Positions 45,189 to 54,486 of a DNA stretch of 64,000 nucleotides are shown here, one piece after another. Each line of letters starts with the position of its first letter. Positions within the stretch are counted from its first letter, which is position 1. Source of the DNA: GCA-002728855 sp036340635 (lineage in GTDB: Bacteria > Bacteroidota > Bacteroidia > Flavobacteriales > Flavobacteriaceae); NCBI GenBank assembly GCA_036340635.1, contig JAYYYF010000032.1, positions 1 through 64,000 on the forward strand, read 5' to 3'. The position numbers were made by a program, and so were the translations under genes. A model generated the notes under the pieces. The model searched no databases, had not been told where the DNA came from, and saw only the letters and a list, made by a program, of their open reading frames with translations.

Positions 45189-46118
45189 ATGAAATTTTTA
45201 AAACTCAACTTTTTTTCAATACTGATGTCATTTCATTTTGCACTATTCGCCCAGCAAGATGCTCAATATACTAACTACATGTACAACACTCAGATTGTTA
45301 ACCCAGCCTATGTTGGGAATAGAGGATTAACAAGTATTAATTTACTAGCTAGAACACAATGGTTGGATTTGGAAGGTTCTCCTGAAACAACTGCATTGTC
45401 AATAGATAGTTCAATTGGGAAAAATGAAAGAATGGGTATAGGGCTTTCGGTTTTCAGTGATAAAATTGGACCTACTTCTGAAAATAGAGTAAATGTAGAT
45501 TATTCTTATGCTATAAATTTTCTTTGGTCAAAATTAACTTTTGGAATAAAGGCGGGACTTGTTGAGATGGATATAGACTATTCAAAGCTTCATATTGCTG
45601 ACCTTAGTGATCCTTTACTTCAGTATAATTATAATAAAATTCAACCGAGATTAGGATTGGGTTTTTATTTTAATACGGAAAAATATTACTTGGGATTTTC
45701 AGCCCCAAATATATTGGAAACAAAATATTATGATGAATTAAATATTGAGAATACCTTTTTTTCAAAGGTTTCAGACAGGATACATTATTACTTGTTGGCA
45801 GGGTATGTTTTTGATCTTAGCTCTAAGATAAAAGTAAAACCTGCATCATTAGTAAAAGTTGTAAGGGGTGCACCAGTTCAATGGGATTTATCTATGAATT
45901 TTTTGTTCAATTATAAGGTTACCCTAGGTATATCAAATAGATTAGATTCTGCAATTAGTGCATTAGGAGGTTTTCAGCTTTCTGACAATTTTTTTGTCGG
46001 ATTAAGTTATGATTACACTACACATCAAATAAAACAATTTAATGATGGTACATATGAACTTATTTTAAGAATTGATCTTGGGAAAGAGAGGAAAATATTA
46101 ACGCCTAGATTCTTTTAA
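45189..46118 (+). CDS. PorP/SprF family type IX secretion membrane protein
   Basis: The 309-residue product starts with a signal peptide ending ALFAQ and then QDAQYTNYMYNTQIVNPAYVG, the hallmark of PorP/SprF proteins. The rest is a beta-barrel with the typical MGIGLSVFSDKIGPTSENRVNVDYSY segment and a final DLGKERK strand. Family members are outer membrane anchors for secreted adhesins or for the PorP-linked T9SS assembly. Here it sits between murD (20 nt) and ftsW (2 nt), all in one direction, so it should be expressed with cell wall genes. Its partner is unknown. Confidence 0.88.
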   Translation: MKFLKLNFFSILMSFHFALFAQQDAQYTNYMYNTQIVNPAYVGNRGLTSINLLARTQWLDLEGSPETTALSIDSSIGKNERMGIGLSVFSDKIGPTSENRVNVDYSYAINFLWSKLTFGIKAGLVEMDIDYSKLHIADLSDPLLQYNYNKIQPRLGLGFYFNTEKYYLGFSAPNILETKYYDELNIENTFFSKVSDRIHYYLLAGYVFDLSSKIKVKPASLVKVVRGAPVQWDLSMNFLFNYKVTLGISNRLDSAISALGGFQLSDNFFVGLSYDYTTHQIKQFNDGTYELILRIDLGKERKILTPRFF

Positions 46119-46120
46119 AA

Positions 46121-47320
46121 TTGAAGAAAAATAATTTTATATATGGAGACAAAACACTTTGGGGGATATTAACCCTACTAGTTGTATTTTCTTTTTTACC
46201 TGTTTTTAGCGCTAGTTCAAACTTGGTATATGTTATTGGAACAGGGACTACATGGGGATATCTTTTCAAACATTTATTGTTGATTTTATTTGGCTTTGGT
46301 CTTATGTTTATTACTCATAGAATTCCTTATCATTATTTTAAAGGAATTTCAATATTGGCATTACCGATAGTAATCTTACTTCTGATTTACACAAATTCAC
46401 AAGAAACTATAATTCAAGGAGCAAATGCAAATAGATGGATAGAAATTCCCTTAGTGGGTTTTAGTTTTCAAACTTCTGCTTTAGCTGGATTAGTTTTAAC
46501 AATATATGTCGCACATTATCTTGATAAGAAAAAGCATGAAGAAATAAAATTAAAAAATTCTATTTTTTCACTCTGGATTCCATTTTTTTTAGTTGTTTCT
46601 TTGATTTTACCATCAAATTTTTCAACGGCAGCTTTAATGTTTTTTGTTATAACAATCCTTCTTTTCATTGGAGGCTATCCAATAAAAAGGATAATTACTA
46701 TGTTGTTTTTGGGATTAATATTTCTTTTCTTTTTTGTTTTAACTATAAAAGCTTTTCCAGAATTAATGCCCAATCGTGTTGATACGTGGATTAGTAGAAT
46801 AGAAAGTTTTACAAATGGTGATGATTTGGAATCAAATTATCAAATTGAAAAAGCAAAGACAGCAATTGCTTCTGGAGGAATTCTGGGATTAGGAGCAGGT
46901 AAAAGTATAATGAAAAACTTTTTACCACAAAGTTCTTCTGATTTTATATACGCTATAATTATTGAAGAATTTGGATTAATTGGCGGATTTGGTTTAATAA
47001 TTTTGTATTTACTATTGCTTTTTAGGATAGTTGTTATAGCCTATAAATCGAATAAATTTTTTGGAAAATTACTTGTCATTGGTCTTGGAATACCAGTGGT
47101 AATTCAAGCGTTTGTAAATATGGGAGTAGCTTTACAAATTCTACCTGTTACCGGACAAAATCTACCTTTGATTAGCAGTGGCGGCACAGCGGCTTGGATC
47201 ACATGTGTTTCTTTTGGAATTATTTTAAGTGTAAGTTCTCATATAGAGGAGATGGATGGTGAATTGACCGATTTAAAAGATAATAATAACCCAATTGTCA
47301 TTGTAAGTGAAACAATATAA
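46121..47320 (+). CDS. ftsW: FtsW/RodA family lipid II polymerase
   Basis: The 399-residue SEDS protein has about ten membrane spans. The SEDS signatures are ANRWIEIPLVGFSFQ near residue 105 and ALQILPVTGQNLPLISSGGTA near the end. It polymerises glycan strands with FtsI during septation. The start is TTG, 2 nt after the PorP-like gene; no in-frame ATG precedes the first helix. It overlaps murG by 14 nt. Confidence 0.92.
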   Translation: MKKNNFIYGDKTLWGILTLLVVFSFLPVFSASSNLVYVIGTGTTWGYLFKHLLLILFGFGLMFITHRIPYHYFKGISILALPIVILLLIYTNSQETIIQGANANRWIEIPLVGFSFQTSALAGLVLTIYVAHYLDKKKHEEIKLKNSIFSLWIPFFLVVSLILPSNFSTAALMFFVITILLFIGGYPIKRIITMLFLGLIFLFFFVLTIKAFPELMPNRVDTWISRIESFTNGDDLESNYQIEKAKTAIASGGILGLGAGKSIMKNFLPQSSSDFIYAIIIEEFGLIGGFGLIILYLLLLFRIVVIAYKSNKFFGKLLVIGLGIPVVIQAFVNMGVALQILPVTGQNLPLISSGGTAAWITCVSFGIILSVSSHIEEMDGELTDLKDNNNPIVIVSETI

Positions 47321-48392
47321 AATAATTATTTCTGGAGGAGGTACAGGGGGACATTTATTTCCTGCCATTGCTATAGCAGAAGAATTATTAATTAATAATC
47401 CAAAAACAGATATTTTGTTTGTTGGTGCCCTTGGTAGGATGGAAATGAAAAAAGTTCCTGAAGCTGGATTTAAAATTATTGGACTTTGGATTGATGGATT
47501 TAAAAGGGCAAGTTTTTTTAAGAATCTACTTTTACCAATAAAACTAATTCATAGTTTTTTAAGATCTATAACTATTTTACTTAGATTCAAACCTGACATT
47601 GTTATCGGCACTGGTGGATATGCAAGCGGTCCAATACTTTTTATTGCAAGTCTATTAAAATTTCCAACTTTAATTCAAGAACAGAATTCATATCCTGGGA
47701 TTACTAACAAGATTCTTTCTAAGCGAGTTAAAAAAATTGCTGTTGCTTATGAAGATATGGACAGGTTTTTTCCCTCTGAAAAGATATCAATAACGGGTAA
47801 TCCAGTTAGAAACTTTCTTTTTGAAAAAGAAAATTCTAAAGAATTAGGTAAATCTTATTTTAATTTGGACTCCAAAAAAAAGGCGCTATTAATTTTAGGT
47901 GGGAGTAATGGTTCTAAGAGAATAAATGAATTGATTTTTTCTAATTTGGATTATTTCAAAAGTAAAAAAATTCAAATTTTATGGCAGTGTGGATCTTTAT
48001 ATTTTAAAAAGTACTCCCATTTGAAAAAATCAGATGTTGTTGTTTTCTCTTTTATAAATGAGATTTACAAACTATACTCTGCTTCAGATTATATTATTTC
48101 TCGTTCAGGCGCGATTACATTATCTGAGTTGTGTTGTGTAGGTAAGCCTCTTATACTTGTCCCTTCTCCAAATGTTGCAGAAGATCACCAGAAACATAAT
48201 TCTTTGGTTTTGTCTAAGAAAAAAGCTGCTATTGTAGTTGAAGAGAAGGATTTAAATAAGAAATTCAAAAAGACTTTTGAAAAATTATTTGGGGATACAG
48301 ATTTGCAAAATATGCTTTCGACTAATTTGAAAAAAATGGCCAGACCAAATGCTAATAAAGAGATTGTTGAATTAATTCAAGAGATATTATAG
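47307..48392 (+). CDS. murG: UDP-N-acetylglucosamine--N-acetylmuramyl-(pentapeptide) pyrophosphoryl-undecaprenol N-acetylglucosamine transferase
   Basis: MurG adds GlcNAc to lipid I to form lipid II at the inner face of the membrane. The GTG start at 47307 yields 361 residues beginning MKQYKIIISGGGTGGHLFPA, the conserved N-terminal loop. Other signatures: GTGGYASGPI, QEQNSYPGITNK, LILGGSNGSKRIN, and SRSGAITLSEL with the Ser/Glu that contact UDP. It overlaps ftsW and directly abuts murC. Confidence 0.95.
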   Translation: MKQYKIIISGGGTGGHLFPAIAIAEELLINNPKTDILFVGALGRMEMKKVPEAGFKIIGLWIDGFKRASFFKNLLLPIKLIHSFLRSITILLRFKPDIVIGTGGYASGPILFIASLLKFPTLIQEQNSYPGITNKILSKRVKKIAVAYEDMDRFFPSEKISITGNPVRNFLFEKENSKELGKSYFNLDSKKKALLILGGSNGSKRINELIFSNLDYFKSKKIQILWQCGSLYFKKYSHLKKSDVVVFSFINEIYKLYSASDYIISRSGAITLSELCCVGKPLILVPSPNVAEDHQKHNSLVLSKKKAAIVVEEKDLNKKFKKTFEKLFGDTDLQNMLSTNLKKMARPNANKEIVELIQEIL

Positions 48393-49730
48393 ATGAAAAT
48401 GATTGATAGATATTATTTTATAGGGATTGGAGGCATAGGAATGTCCTCTTTAGCAAAATATCTTTTTTATAATGGTAACTATGTTTCTGGCTATGATAGA
48501 ATCAAAGGATTTATTACAGATAATCTTAATGATGATGGGATTGAAGTTGTTTTTGAAGATACAGTAGATTCAATTCCAAACAAATTCAAATTAAAGGGGA
48601 CAAGAGTAATTTATACTCCTGCAATACCAAATGATCATGTTCAACTTAATTATTTTATAAAAAATGGTTTTGAAGTAAGGAAAAGATCTTATTTGTTGGG
48701 AGACATAACTAAAAAATCAAAGGTTTTTGCTGTAGCAGGAACGCATGGGAAAACAACTACTAGTGCAATTTTATCTCACATGTGCAATTCTATTAGATTA
48801 AATTTCACTGCATTCTTGGGAGGCATAGCAAAGGGGTTTGATAGTAATTTAATTAACAAAGGTGATGAATTTTCAATAGTTGAAGCTGATGAATATGATC
48901 GATCTTTTTTAGAATTATATCCAACAATTGCATGTATTACTTCGATAGATGCAGATCATTTAGACATTTATAAAAATAAAGCTAACTTGATTAAAGCATT
49001 TCAAGAGTTTTCAAGAAGAACCAAAAAGCATCTATTAGTAGCAAAAGGTTTACCGATTGAGGGAATCACTTTTTCTTTAGATCAAAAAGCTGATTATCAT
49101 GTATCAAATATAGTTGAATATGATTTAGGATATAAATTTAATTTTCATACACCTTCTAAGATTTATAAAAACATTGACTTTAATTTAATTGGGCGTCATA
49201 ATTTGTCTAATGCTATTGCCGCATCTGCGATGATTGATCTTGCAGGAATACCTTTAGAAGAAGCTTTGAATTCCTTAAAACATTTTAAGGGATTGAAACG
49301 AAGAATTGAAATTTTCAAAATTGAGGAAAAGATTATAATTGATGATTACGCGCACCATCCAGCTGAAATTGATTCTGTGTTTAATACTATTAATGAAAGA
49401 TATTTAAGTAAAAGAAAAGCGGTAGTTTTTCAACCCCATCTTTTTTCTAGGACAAGAGATTTTATGAATCAATTTTCTAATTCTTTGTCACAATTCGATG
49501 AGATCTATTTGACAGAAATTTATCCGGCAAGGGAGCTTCCTATTTCAGGAATTAATTCAAAAAAATTAATGGAAAAGATTATAAGCCCATTAAAAAAGAT
49601 TGTATCTAAAGACGATTTAGAGAAGACAATTAAAGCCTCTAAAGCTGATTTGTTTGCGGTTCTTGGAGCTGGTGATATTGGTGATGAGATAGAAAAATTA
49701 AAAATTAAATATAAGGTATATGAAAATTAA
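48393..49730 (+). CDS. murC: UDP-N-acetylmuramate--L-alanine ligase
   Basis: MurC adds L-Ala to UDP-MurNAc, starting the stem peptide. The 445-residue protein has FIGIGGIGMSSLA, the ATP loop VAGTHGKTTTSAI, EADEYDRSFL, SIDADHLDIY, GRHNLSNAIAA, IDDYAHHPAEI and VFQPHLFSRTRDF. Its ATG follows the murG stop codon without a gap, and ftsQ starts 11 nt before its end. Confidence 0.96.
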   Translation: MKMIDRYYFIGIGGIGMSSLAKYLFYNGNYVSGYDRIKGFITDNLNDDGIEVVFEDTVDSIPNKFKLKGTRVIYTPAIPNDHVQLNYFIKNGFEVRKRSYLLGDITKKSKVFAVAGTHGKTTTSAILSHMCNSIRLNFTAFLGGIAKGFDSNLINKGDEFSIVEADEYDRSFLELYPTIACITSIDADHLDIYKNKANLIKAFQEFSRRTKKHLLVAKGLPIEGITFSLDQKADYHVSNIVEYDLGYKFNFHTPSKIYKNIDFNLIGRHNLSNAIAASAMIDLAGIPLEEALNSLKHFKGLKRRIEIFKIEEKIIIDDYAHHPAEIDSVFNTINERYLSKRKAVVFQPHLFSRTRDFMNQFSNSLSQFDEIYLTEIYPARELPISGINSKKLMEKIISPLKKIVSKDDLEKTIKASKADLFAVLGAGDIGDEIEKLKIKYKVYEN

Positions 49731-50427
49731 GAATATTATTTTTTTCGGAATAATTTTTATTCTATCAGTATTGTTGACAGGATTCTCTAATTGGAGAAAT
49801 CAACAACGATTAATTAAAGTACATGAAGTTATTTTTGAATCAGGGAATTCAAAATTTTTAAGTTTTCAGTTAATTAATAGTCTATTGCAGAAGGGAACAA
49901 ATAATTTTCCTAAAAAGATTAAAGATGGATTAGATCTGGATACTCTTGAACTATTGCTTGAAGAAAACCCATACATTTACAATGCTGAAGTTTATTACAA
50001 TCTAAAAGGATTATTAGGTGTTAGGATAAAAGAGCAAACCCCTGAATTAAAAATACTTTCTGACTCAATTTTTTATTATAGCAATGAAGGTGTCAAAATA
50101 CCTTTATCTGAAAAATATAATCCTGAGTTACCATCCTTTATAGGTAAACCAAATAAAAATGAAATAGAGGACCTTCTTTTTTTGATAATGCACTTTAAAG
50201 AAGACGATTTTTTTAAAAATCAATTAAATACAATTCGATATGAATTGAACTCTTACTATATAAAGTTACATTCATTTGACTTTGAAGTGGAATTTGGAAG
50301 TGTAAAAAATATTGAAGAAAAAATTAAAAAGCTAAAAGTTTTTTCAGCTTTTCAAAAAAGTATTAAAAGAAAATCAAATTATAAAAAAATTAGTTTAAAA
50401 TATAATAAACAAATAGTTGCATCGTAA
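49720..50427 (+). CDS. ftsQ: Cell division protein FtsQ
   Basis: This 235-residue protein has an N-terminal membrane span (IIFFGIIFILSVLLTGF) and an extracellular region with EVIFESGNSKFLSFQLIN, then ENPYIYNAEVYYNLKGLLGVRIKEQTPELKI, a match to the POTRA and beta domains of FtsQ. It is a divisome scaffold that joins FtsL/FtsB and FtsA-dependent steps. Similarity to enterobacterial FtsQ is low and identification rests on topology and the position between murC and ftsA. Confidence 0.85.
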   Translation: MKIKNIIFFGIIFILSVLLTGFSNWRNQQRLIKVHEVIFESGNSKFLSFQLINSLLQKGTNNFPKKIKDGLDLDTLELLLEENPYIYNAEVYYNLKGLLGVRIKEQTPELKILSDSIFYYSNEGVKIPLSEKYNPELPSFIGKPNKNEIEDLLFLIMHFKEDDFFKNQLNTIRYELNSYYIKLHSFDFEVEFGSVKNIEEKIKKLKVFSAFQKSIKRKSNYKKISLKYNKQIVAS

Positions 50428-50437
50428 ACATTTAATA

Positions 50438-51763
50438 ATGGAAAAATCAAAAATTTCGGTAGGATTAGACATTGGGACAACTAAGATTGTTGTAATGGCT
50501 GGCAAAAAAAATGAATTCAATAAGGTTGAAATATTGGGTATTGGAAAATCAAAAAGTCTTGGTGTCCATAGAGGGGTGGTAAATAATATAACTCAAACTA
50601 TTCAATCCATTCAACAAGCTGTTGAAGAGGCAAAAAGTCTCTGTGGAGACAATATTGAAGAAGTAGTTGTTGGAATTGCTGGGCAACATATACGTAGTCT
50701 TCAACATAGTGATTATATAACAAGGACTAATCCTGAAAAAGTAATTTCTCAGGAAGACATTGAAAGACTTATTCAGCAAGTGTACAAATTAGTTATGTTG
50801 CCAGGTGAGGAAATTATTCATGTATTACCACAGGATTATAAAGTTGATGGACAATCTGAAATTAAAGAACCAATTGGCATGTATGGAGGAAGATTAGAAG
50901 CTAACTTTCATGTTGTTGTCGGTCAGGTTTCCTCAATTAAAAATATTGGAAGATGTATTAAAAGTGCTGGTCTTTCAATGGGAAATATAACACTTGAACC
51001 GCTTGCATCATCAGAAGCTGTTTTAAGTCAGGAAGAAAAAGAAGCTGGGGTTGCATTAATTGATATAGGTGGAGGCACAACAGATCTTGCAATATTCAAG
51101 GATGGAATAATTCGTCATACTGCAGTTATTCCTTTTGGAGGGAATGTTATTACAGAAGATATAAAGGAAGGGTGTTCCATAATAGAGAAACAAGCTGAGC
51201 TACTTAAAATAAAGTTTGGTTCTGCTTGGCCTGGGGAGAATAAGGATACAGAGATAGTTTCAATTCCAGGCCTTAGAGGGAGGGAGGCAAAGGAAATATC
51301 ATTAAAAACTCTCTCTAAGATTATTAATGCTCGTGTTGTTGAAATAATTGAACAAGTTCATTTAGAAATAAAGAATTATGGTAATGATGAGCAAAAGAAA
51401 AAGCTTATTGGAGGGATAGTACTCACTGGAGGAGGAAGTCAATTAAAGCACTTGAAACAATTAGTTGAGTATATAACAGGAATGGACACCCGAATTGGTT
51501 ACCCAAGTGAACATTTGGCAGGTGATACAAACAAGTCTCAGACTGAACCGATGTTCTCGACGGCTGTTGGACTGCTGTTAAATGCTTTAGAAGGTGAGTT
51601 AAGTGAGGATGGTGAAGAAAAAAATAAAGAAGAATTTTCTAATGAGAAAAAAGATTTAGAATTAAAAGATTCTTCTGATTTATCTAGTGAAATAAATAGT
51701 AGAAGAAAGACAATACTAGATAAATGGGTAGAGAAGTTTAAAGAATTTTTAGATAACGCATAA
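50438..51763 (+). CDS. ftsA: Cell division protein FtsA
   Basis: FtsA is the actin-like protein that tethers FtsZ to the membrane. The ATG at 50438 gives 441 residues starting MEKSKISVGLDIGTTKIVV (phosphate 1 loop). Further motifs: ALIDIGGGTTDLAIF and LTGGGSQLKHL. After the core comes an acidic/serine-rich tail ending LDKWVEKFKEFLDNA, a likely amphipathic membrane-targeting helix. A TTG at 50417 overlapping ftsQ is the less likely start. ftsZ follows after 12 nt. Confidence 0.95.
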   Translation: MEKSKISVGLDIGTTKIVVMAGKKNEFNKVEILGIGKSKSLGVHRGVVNNITQTIQSIQQAVEEAKSLCGDNIEEVVVGIAGQHIRSLQHSDYITRTNPEKVISQEDIERLIQQVYKLVMLPGEEIIHVLPQDYKVDGQSEIKEPIGMYGGRLEANFHVVVGQVSSIKNIGRCIKSAGLSMGNITLEPLASSEAVLSQEEKEAGVALIDIGGGTTDLAIFKDGIIRHTAVIPFGGNVITEDIKEGCSIIEKQAELLKIKFGSAWPGENKDTEIVSIPGLRGREAKEISLKTLSKIINARVVEIIEQVHLEIKNYGNDEQKKKLIGGIVLTGGGSQLKHLKQLVEYITGMDTRIGYPSEHLAGDTNKSQTEPMFSTAVGLLLNALEGELSEDGEEKNKEEFSNEKKDLELKDSSDLSSEINSRRKTILDKWVEKFKEFLDNA

Positions 51764-51775
51764 AAAATTTATTCA

Positions 51776-53809
51776 ATGGAATCTATACAATCAAATAAAT
51801 TTAGCTTTGATTTGCCTAAAAATATAAGCAATGTAATCAAGGTGATAGGAGTTGGAGGTGGTGGAAGTAACGCAATTAACCATATGTTCCAGCAAGGGAT
51901 TAAAGGAGTTGATTTTGTTGTTACAAATACTGATGCACAGGCATTAAATGAAAGCCCTGTTCCTATAAAAATTCAGCTCGGTGCTTCTTTGACAGAAGGG
52001 CTTGGCGCTGGTGCAAACCCTGAAGTAGGAGCCCAAGCTGCTCAAGAGAGTTTTGAGGACATAAAAAGTTTACTAACTACTCAGACCAAGATGGTTTTTG
52101 TAACGGCTGGTATGGGGGGAGGTACAGGTACAGGGGCCGCTCCAATCATTGCAAAGATGGCAAGAGAATTAGATGTTTTAACAGTTGGGATTGTTACTAT
52201 GCCCTTTGATTTTGAAGGTAAATTAAGAATAAATCAAGCAGAAAAGGGACTAGAAAACATGAAAAAGTCAGTTGATTCATTAATTGTAATTAATAACAAT
52301 AAGTTACGTGAAGTGTATGGTAATTTAGGTTTTAAAGCTGGCTTTTCTAAAGCAGATGAAGTTTTGGCTTCAGCTGCAAGAGGTATTGCTGAAGTTATAA
52401 CTCATCACTATACTCAAAATGTAGATCTTAAGGATGCAAGAACAGTATTGTATAATAGCGGCACAGCTATTATGGGTTCAGCAATTTCAAGTTCTGAAGA
52501 TCGTGCTCAGGACGCTATAACTAAGGCATTAGATTCCCCTTTACTTAATGATAATAGAATTGTAGGGTGTAAGAATGTTTTATTATTAATTGTTTCTGGA
52601 TCTGAAGAAATAACTATAGATGAGATTGGTGAAATTAATGATTTTATTCAGGAAGAAGCAGGGAATAACACAAATATAATAATGGGAGTAGGAGAAGATG
52701 AAAATTTAGGTAATTCGATTTCTGTCACCGTTATTGCGACTGGATTTCCAGCTGATCAGCAAAGTCAAATTGTAAATATCGAAGCTAAAAAAGTCATTCA
52801 TACACTAGAAGTAGATCAAAAAATCGAACAGGATTTAATGGGAACTGAAAAAATTAAATCTTTAAATCTTAATCATAAAGATGAAGAGAAGTTAGAGGAA
52901 AAAAATGATGATGAAATAATTATAACTGATGAAATAATTATAACTGATGAAATTAGGGATATGGAGGTTATTTATGAAGTTGTAGAGAGAGATTTTAATA
53001 ATGAATACTTAATTACAGATGAAATAAAAAACATGGAAGTTGTATATGAAATTCTCAATCATTCTAATGATGAAGTTTTAATAACTGATGAAATAAGGGA
53101 TATGGAGGTTTTTTATGATGTTTTAGATAGTCAATCTAGCGATGTAAATTTTGAAAAAGTATCAAATATTGTTGAAGATAATGATGAATCAGACATTTTT
53201 GATATAGAAGTAGTGGACCCTGAATATTTGATTTCAGAATTTGATTCTAAAACAATTGATGAGGTTGAAGACGAAAGTCAAATTGAATTTAATTTTGAGC
53301 TTCCTGTTAGAGAGATAGATTTCCAAAAAAAGGGGTCTGATGAATTTAAGGTTCAAAAATCACAAGAGGATGTGGGTGACAATGAGAAATTGGAAGAATT
53401 AGATTTTGAAACTAACATAGATGATGAGTTCAATTTTGAGCTTAAAGGGAATGGTGAATCTGAAATCAAAAATGAATCTAAAAATGAATTGCGAAAAAAT
53501 GAAGATGAAGAAAAAGACAGATCAAATACCCAAAGCTCAGCATTTGATCAAAGAATTAATGAAACACTTCCTTCAGAAAATGAAAAGCGAAAAGAACATT
53601 TAAAAAAGTTTAATTATTCCTTTACAAATTCAAGAAGAATTGATGAGCTTGAAAAGCAGCCTGCTTATAAAAGAATGGGCTTAGATCTAGAAAATCCTTC
53701 ACCAAAGTCTGACGAAGAAAATTCTTCAAGGATAAGTATAGATGAAGATTGCAATGAAGAAATTCAATTACGTTCAAATAATTCTTTTTTACATGACAAC
53801 GTTGATTAA
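51776..53809 (+). CDS. ftsZ: Cell division protein FtsZ with long acidic, repeat-containing tail
   Basis: FtsZ is the tubulin-like GTPase that forms the division ring. Residues 1 to about 330 are the conserved core, with GVGGGGSNAIN and the signature GMGGGTGTGAAP. The total of 677 residues is far longer than the usual 380-400: a negatively charged linker of about 330 residues carries a repeat with core ITDEIRDMEV (residues 389-460). The end, LRSNNSFLHDNVD, is likely the C-terminal peptide that binds FtsA or other partners. It is downstream of ftsA and upstream of a yqeY-like gene. Confidence 0.96.
   Translation: MESIQSNKFSFDLPKNISNVIKVIGVGGGGSNAINHMFQQGIKGVDFVVTNTDAQALNESPVPIKIQLGASLTEGLGAGANPEVGAQAAQESFEDIKSLLTTQTKMVFVTAGMGGGTGTGAAPIIAKMARELDVLTVGIVTMPFDFEGKLRINQAEKGLENMKKSVDSLIVINNNKLREVYGNLGFKAGFSKADEVLASAARGIAEVITHHYTQNVDLKDARTVLYNSGTAIMGSAISSSEDRAQDAITKALDSPLLNDNRIVGCKNVLLLIVSGSEEITIDEIGEINDFIQEEAGNNTNIIMGVGEDENLGNSISVTVIATGFPADQQSQIVNIEAKKVIHTLEVDQKIEQDLMGTEKIKSLNLNHKDEEKLEEKNDDEIIITDEIIITDEIRDMEVIYEVVERDFNNEYLITDEIKNMEVVYEILNHSNDEVLITDEIRDMEVFYDVLDSQSSDVNFEKVSNIVEDNDESDIFDIEVVDPEYLISEFDSKTIDEVEDESQIEFNFELPVREIDFQKKGSDEFKVQKSQEDVGDNEKLEELDFETNIDDEFNFELKGNGESEIKNESKNELRKNEDEEKDRSNTQSSAFDQRINETLPSENEKRKEHLKKFNYSFTNSRRIDELEKQPAYKRMGLDLENPSPKSDEENSSRISIDEDCNEEIQLRSNNSFLHDNVD
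52910..53140 (+). repeat. ftsZ: Tandem repeats in the FtsZ tail
   Basis: A perfect 18-bp duplication (52910-52927 and 52928-52945, encoding DEIIIT twice) is followed by three degenerate units of 23-24 codons beginning near 52940, 53012 and 53081. The units share (I/L)ITDEI(R/K)(D/N)MEV(I/V/F)Y(E/D). The frame is kept, so the repeat changes the linker, not the core. Confidence 0.85.
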
Positions 53810-53832
53810 TTTTGAATTATAAAACAGAGCAC

Positions 53833-54285
53833 ATGTCTTTAATGAATAAAATAACTGAAGAATTAAAAAAAGCAATAAAGGGAAAAGATGAAATAGGTCT
53901 TCAATCAATTAGAGCAATTAAATCAGAACTATTATTGCTAAGGACTAGATCTGGAAATTCCAATAATATTTCTGAGGAACAGGAGATTAAAGTTTTGCAA
54001 AAACTTATAAAACAAAGGAAAGATAGTGCTACAATATATAGGAAGCAAAATAGAATTGATTTAGCTGAACCTGAAGAAGCGCAAGCAAAAATTATCAAAG
54101 GATTTTTACCTGAACAACTTGATGACAAAAAGATTAGAGAAATCATAGAAGAAATTATTTTATCTGCTGAAGCTAAAGGGATGAAAGATATGGGAAGGGT
54201 GATGGGATTAGCAACAGCAAAAATAGCTGGTCAAGCAGATGGCAAAACAATTTCAAATATTGTTAAAGAAATGTTGAACTCTTGA
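53833..54285 (+). CDS. GatB/YqeY domain-containing protein
   Basis: From the ATG at 53833 the protein has 150 residues beginning MSLMNKITEELKKAIKGKD, which agrees with the family; a TTG at 53812 gives an atypical extension. EEAQAKIIKGFLPEQL and MGRVMGLATAKIAGQADG are YqeY signatures. The domain resembles the tail of GatB that recognises tRNA, but the role of free-standing YqeY is not known. It follows ftsZ by 23 nt and probably ends the dcw transcript. Confidence 0.92.
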   Translation: MSLMNKITEELKKAIKGKDEIGLQSIRAIKSELLLLRTRSGNSNNISEEQEIKVLQKLIKQRKDSATIYRKQNRIDLAEPEEAQAKIIKGFLPEQLDDKKIREIIEEIILSAEAKGMKDMGRVMGLATAKIAGQADGKTISNIVKEMLNS

Positions 54286-54318
54286 CCACTATATTTACTT
54301 ATTAGGACTTAGATATAT

Positions 54319-54326
54319 TAAATTTG
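54319..54326 (+). promoter_or_regulatory. Possible tRNA-Arg promoter -7 box (TAAATTTG)
   Basis: TAAATTTG fits the -7 consensus and ends 11 nt before the mature tRNA 5' end, a suitable distance for a short precursor leader. No clear -33 TTTG is seen at the usual spacing. Confidence 0.4.
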
Positions 54327-54337
54327 CTTAATAAATA

Positions 54338-54411
54338 GGCCCAGTAGTTCAACTGGATAGAATATCAGATTTCGGCTCTGAGGGTTGGGGGTTCGAATCC
54401 CTCCTGGGTCA
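54338..54411 (+). tRNA. tRNA-Arg (anticodon TCG)
   Basis: A 74-nt cloverleaf: acceptor GGCCCAG/CTGGGTC (one G-T pair), D arm GTTC/GAAT, anticodon stem TCAGA/TCTGA with loop TTTCGGC (anticodon TCG at 54372-54374) and a T arm with TTCGAAT. The discriminator is A. CCA is not encoded. Confidence 0.95.
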
Positions 54412-54486
54412 CTTTGAAAACATTTTAATAATTTGGCATTCAAAAAACATCAAAAAATACTATATTGAAACCCTAAAATAAATATT

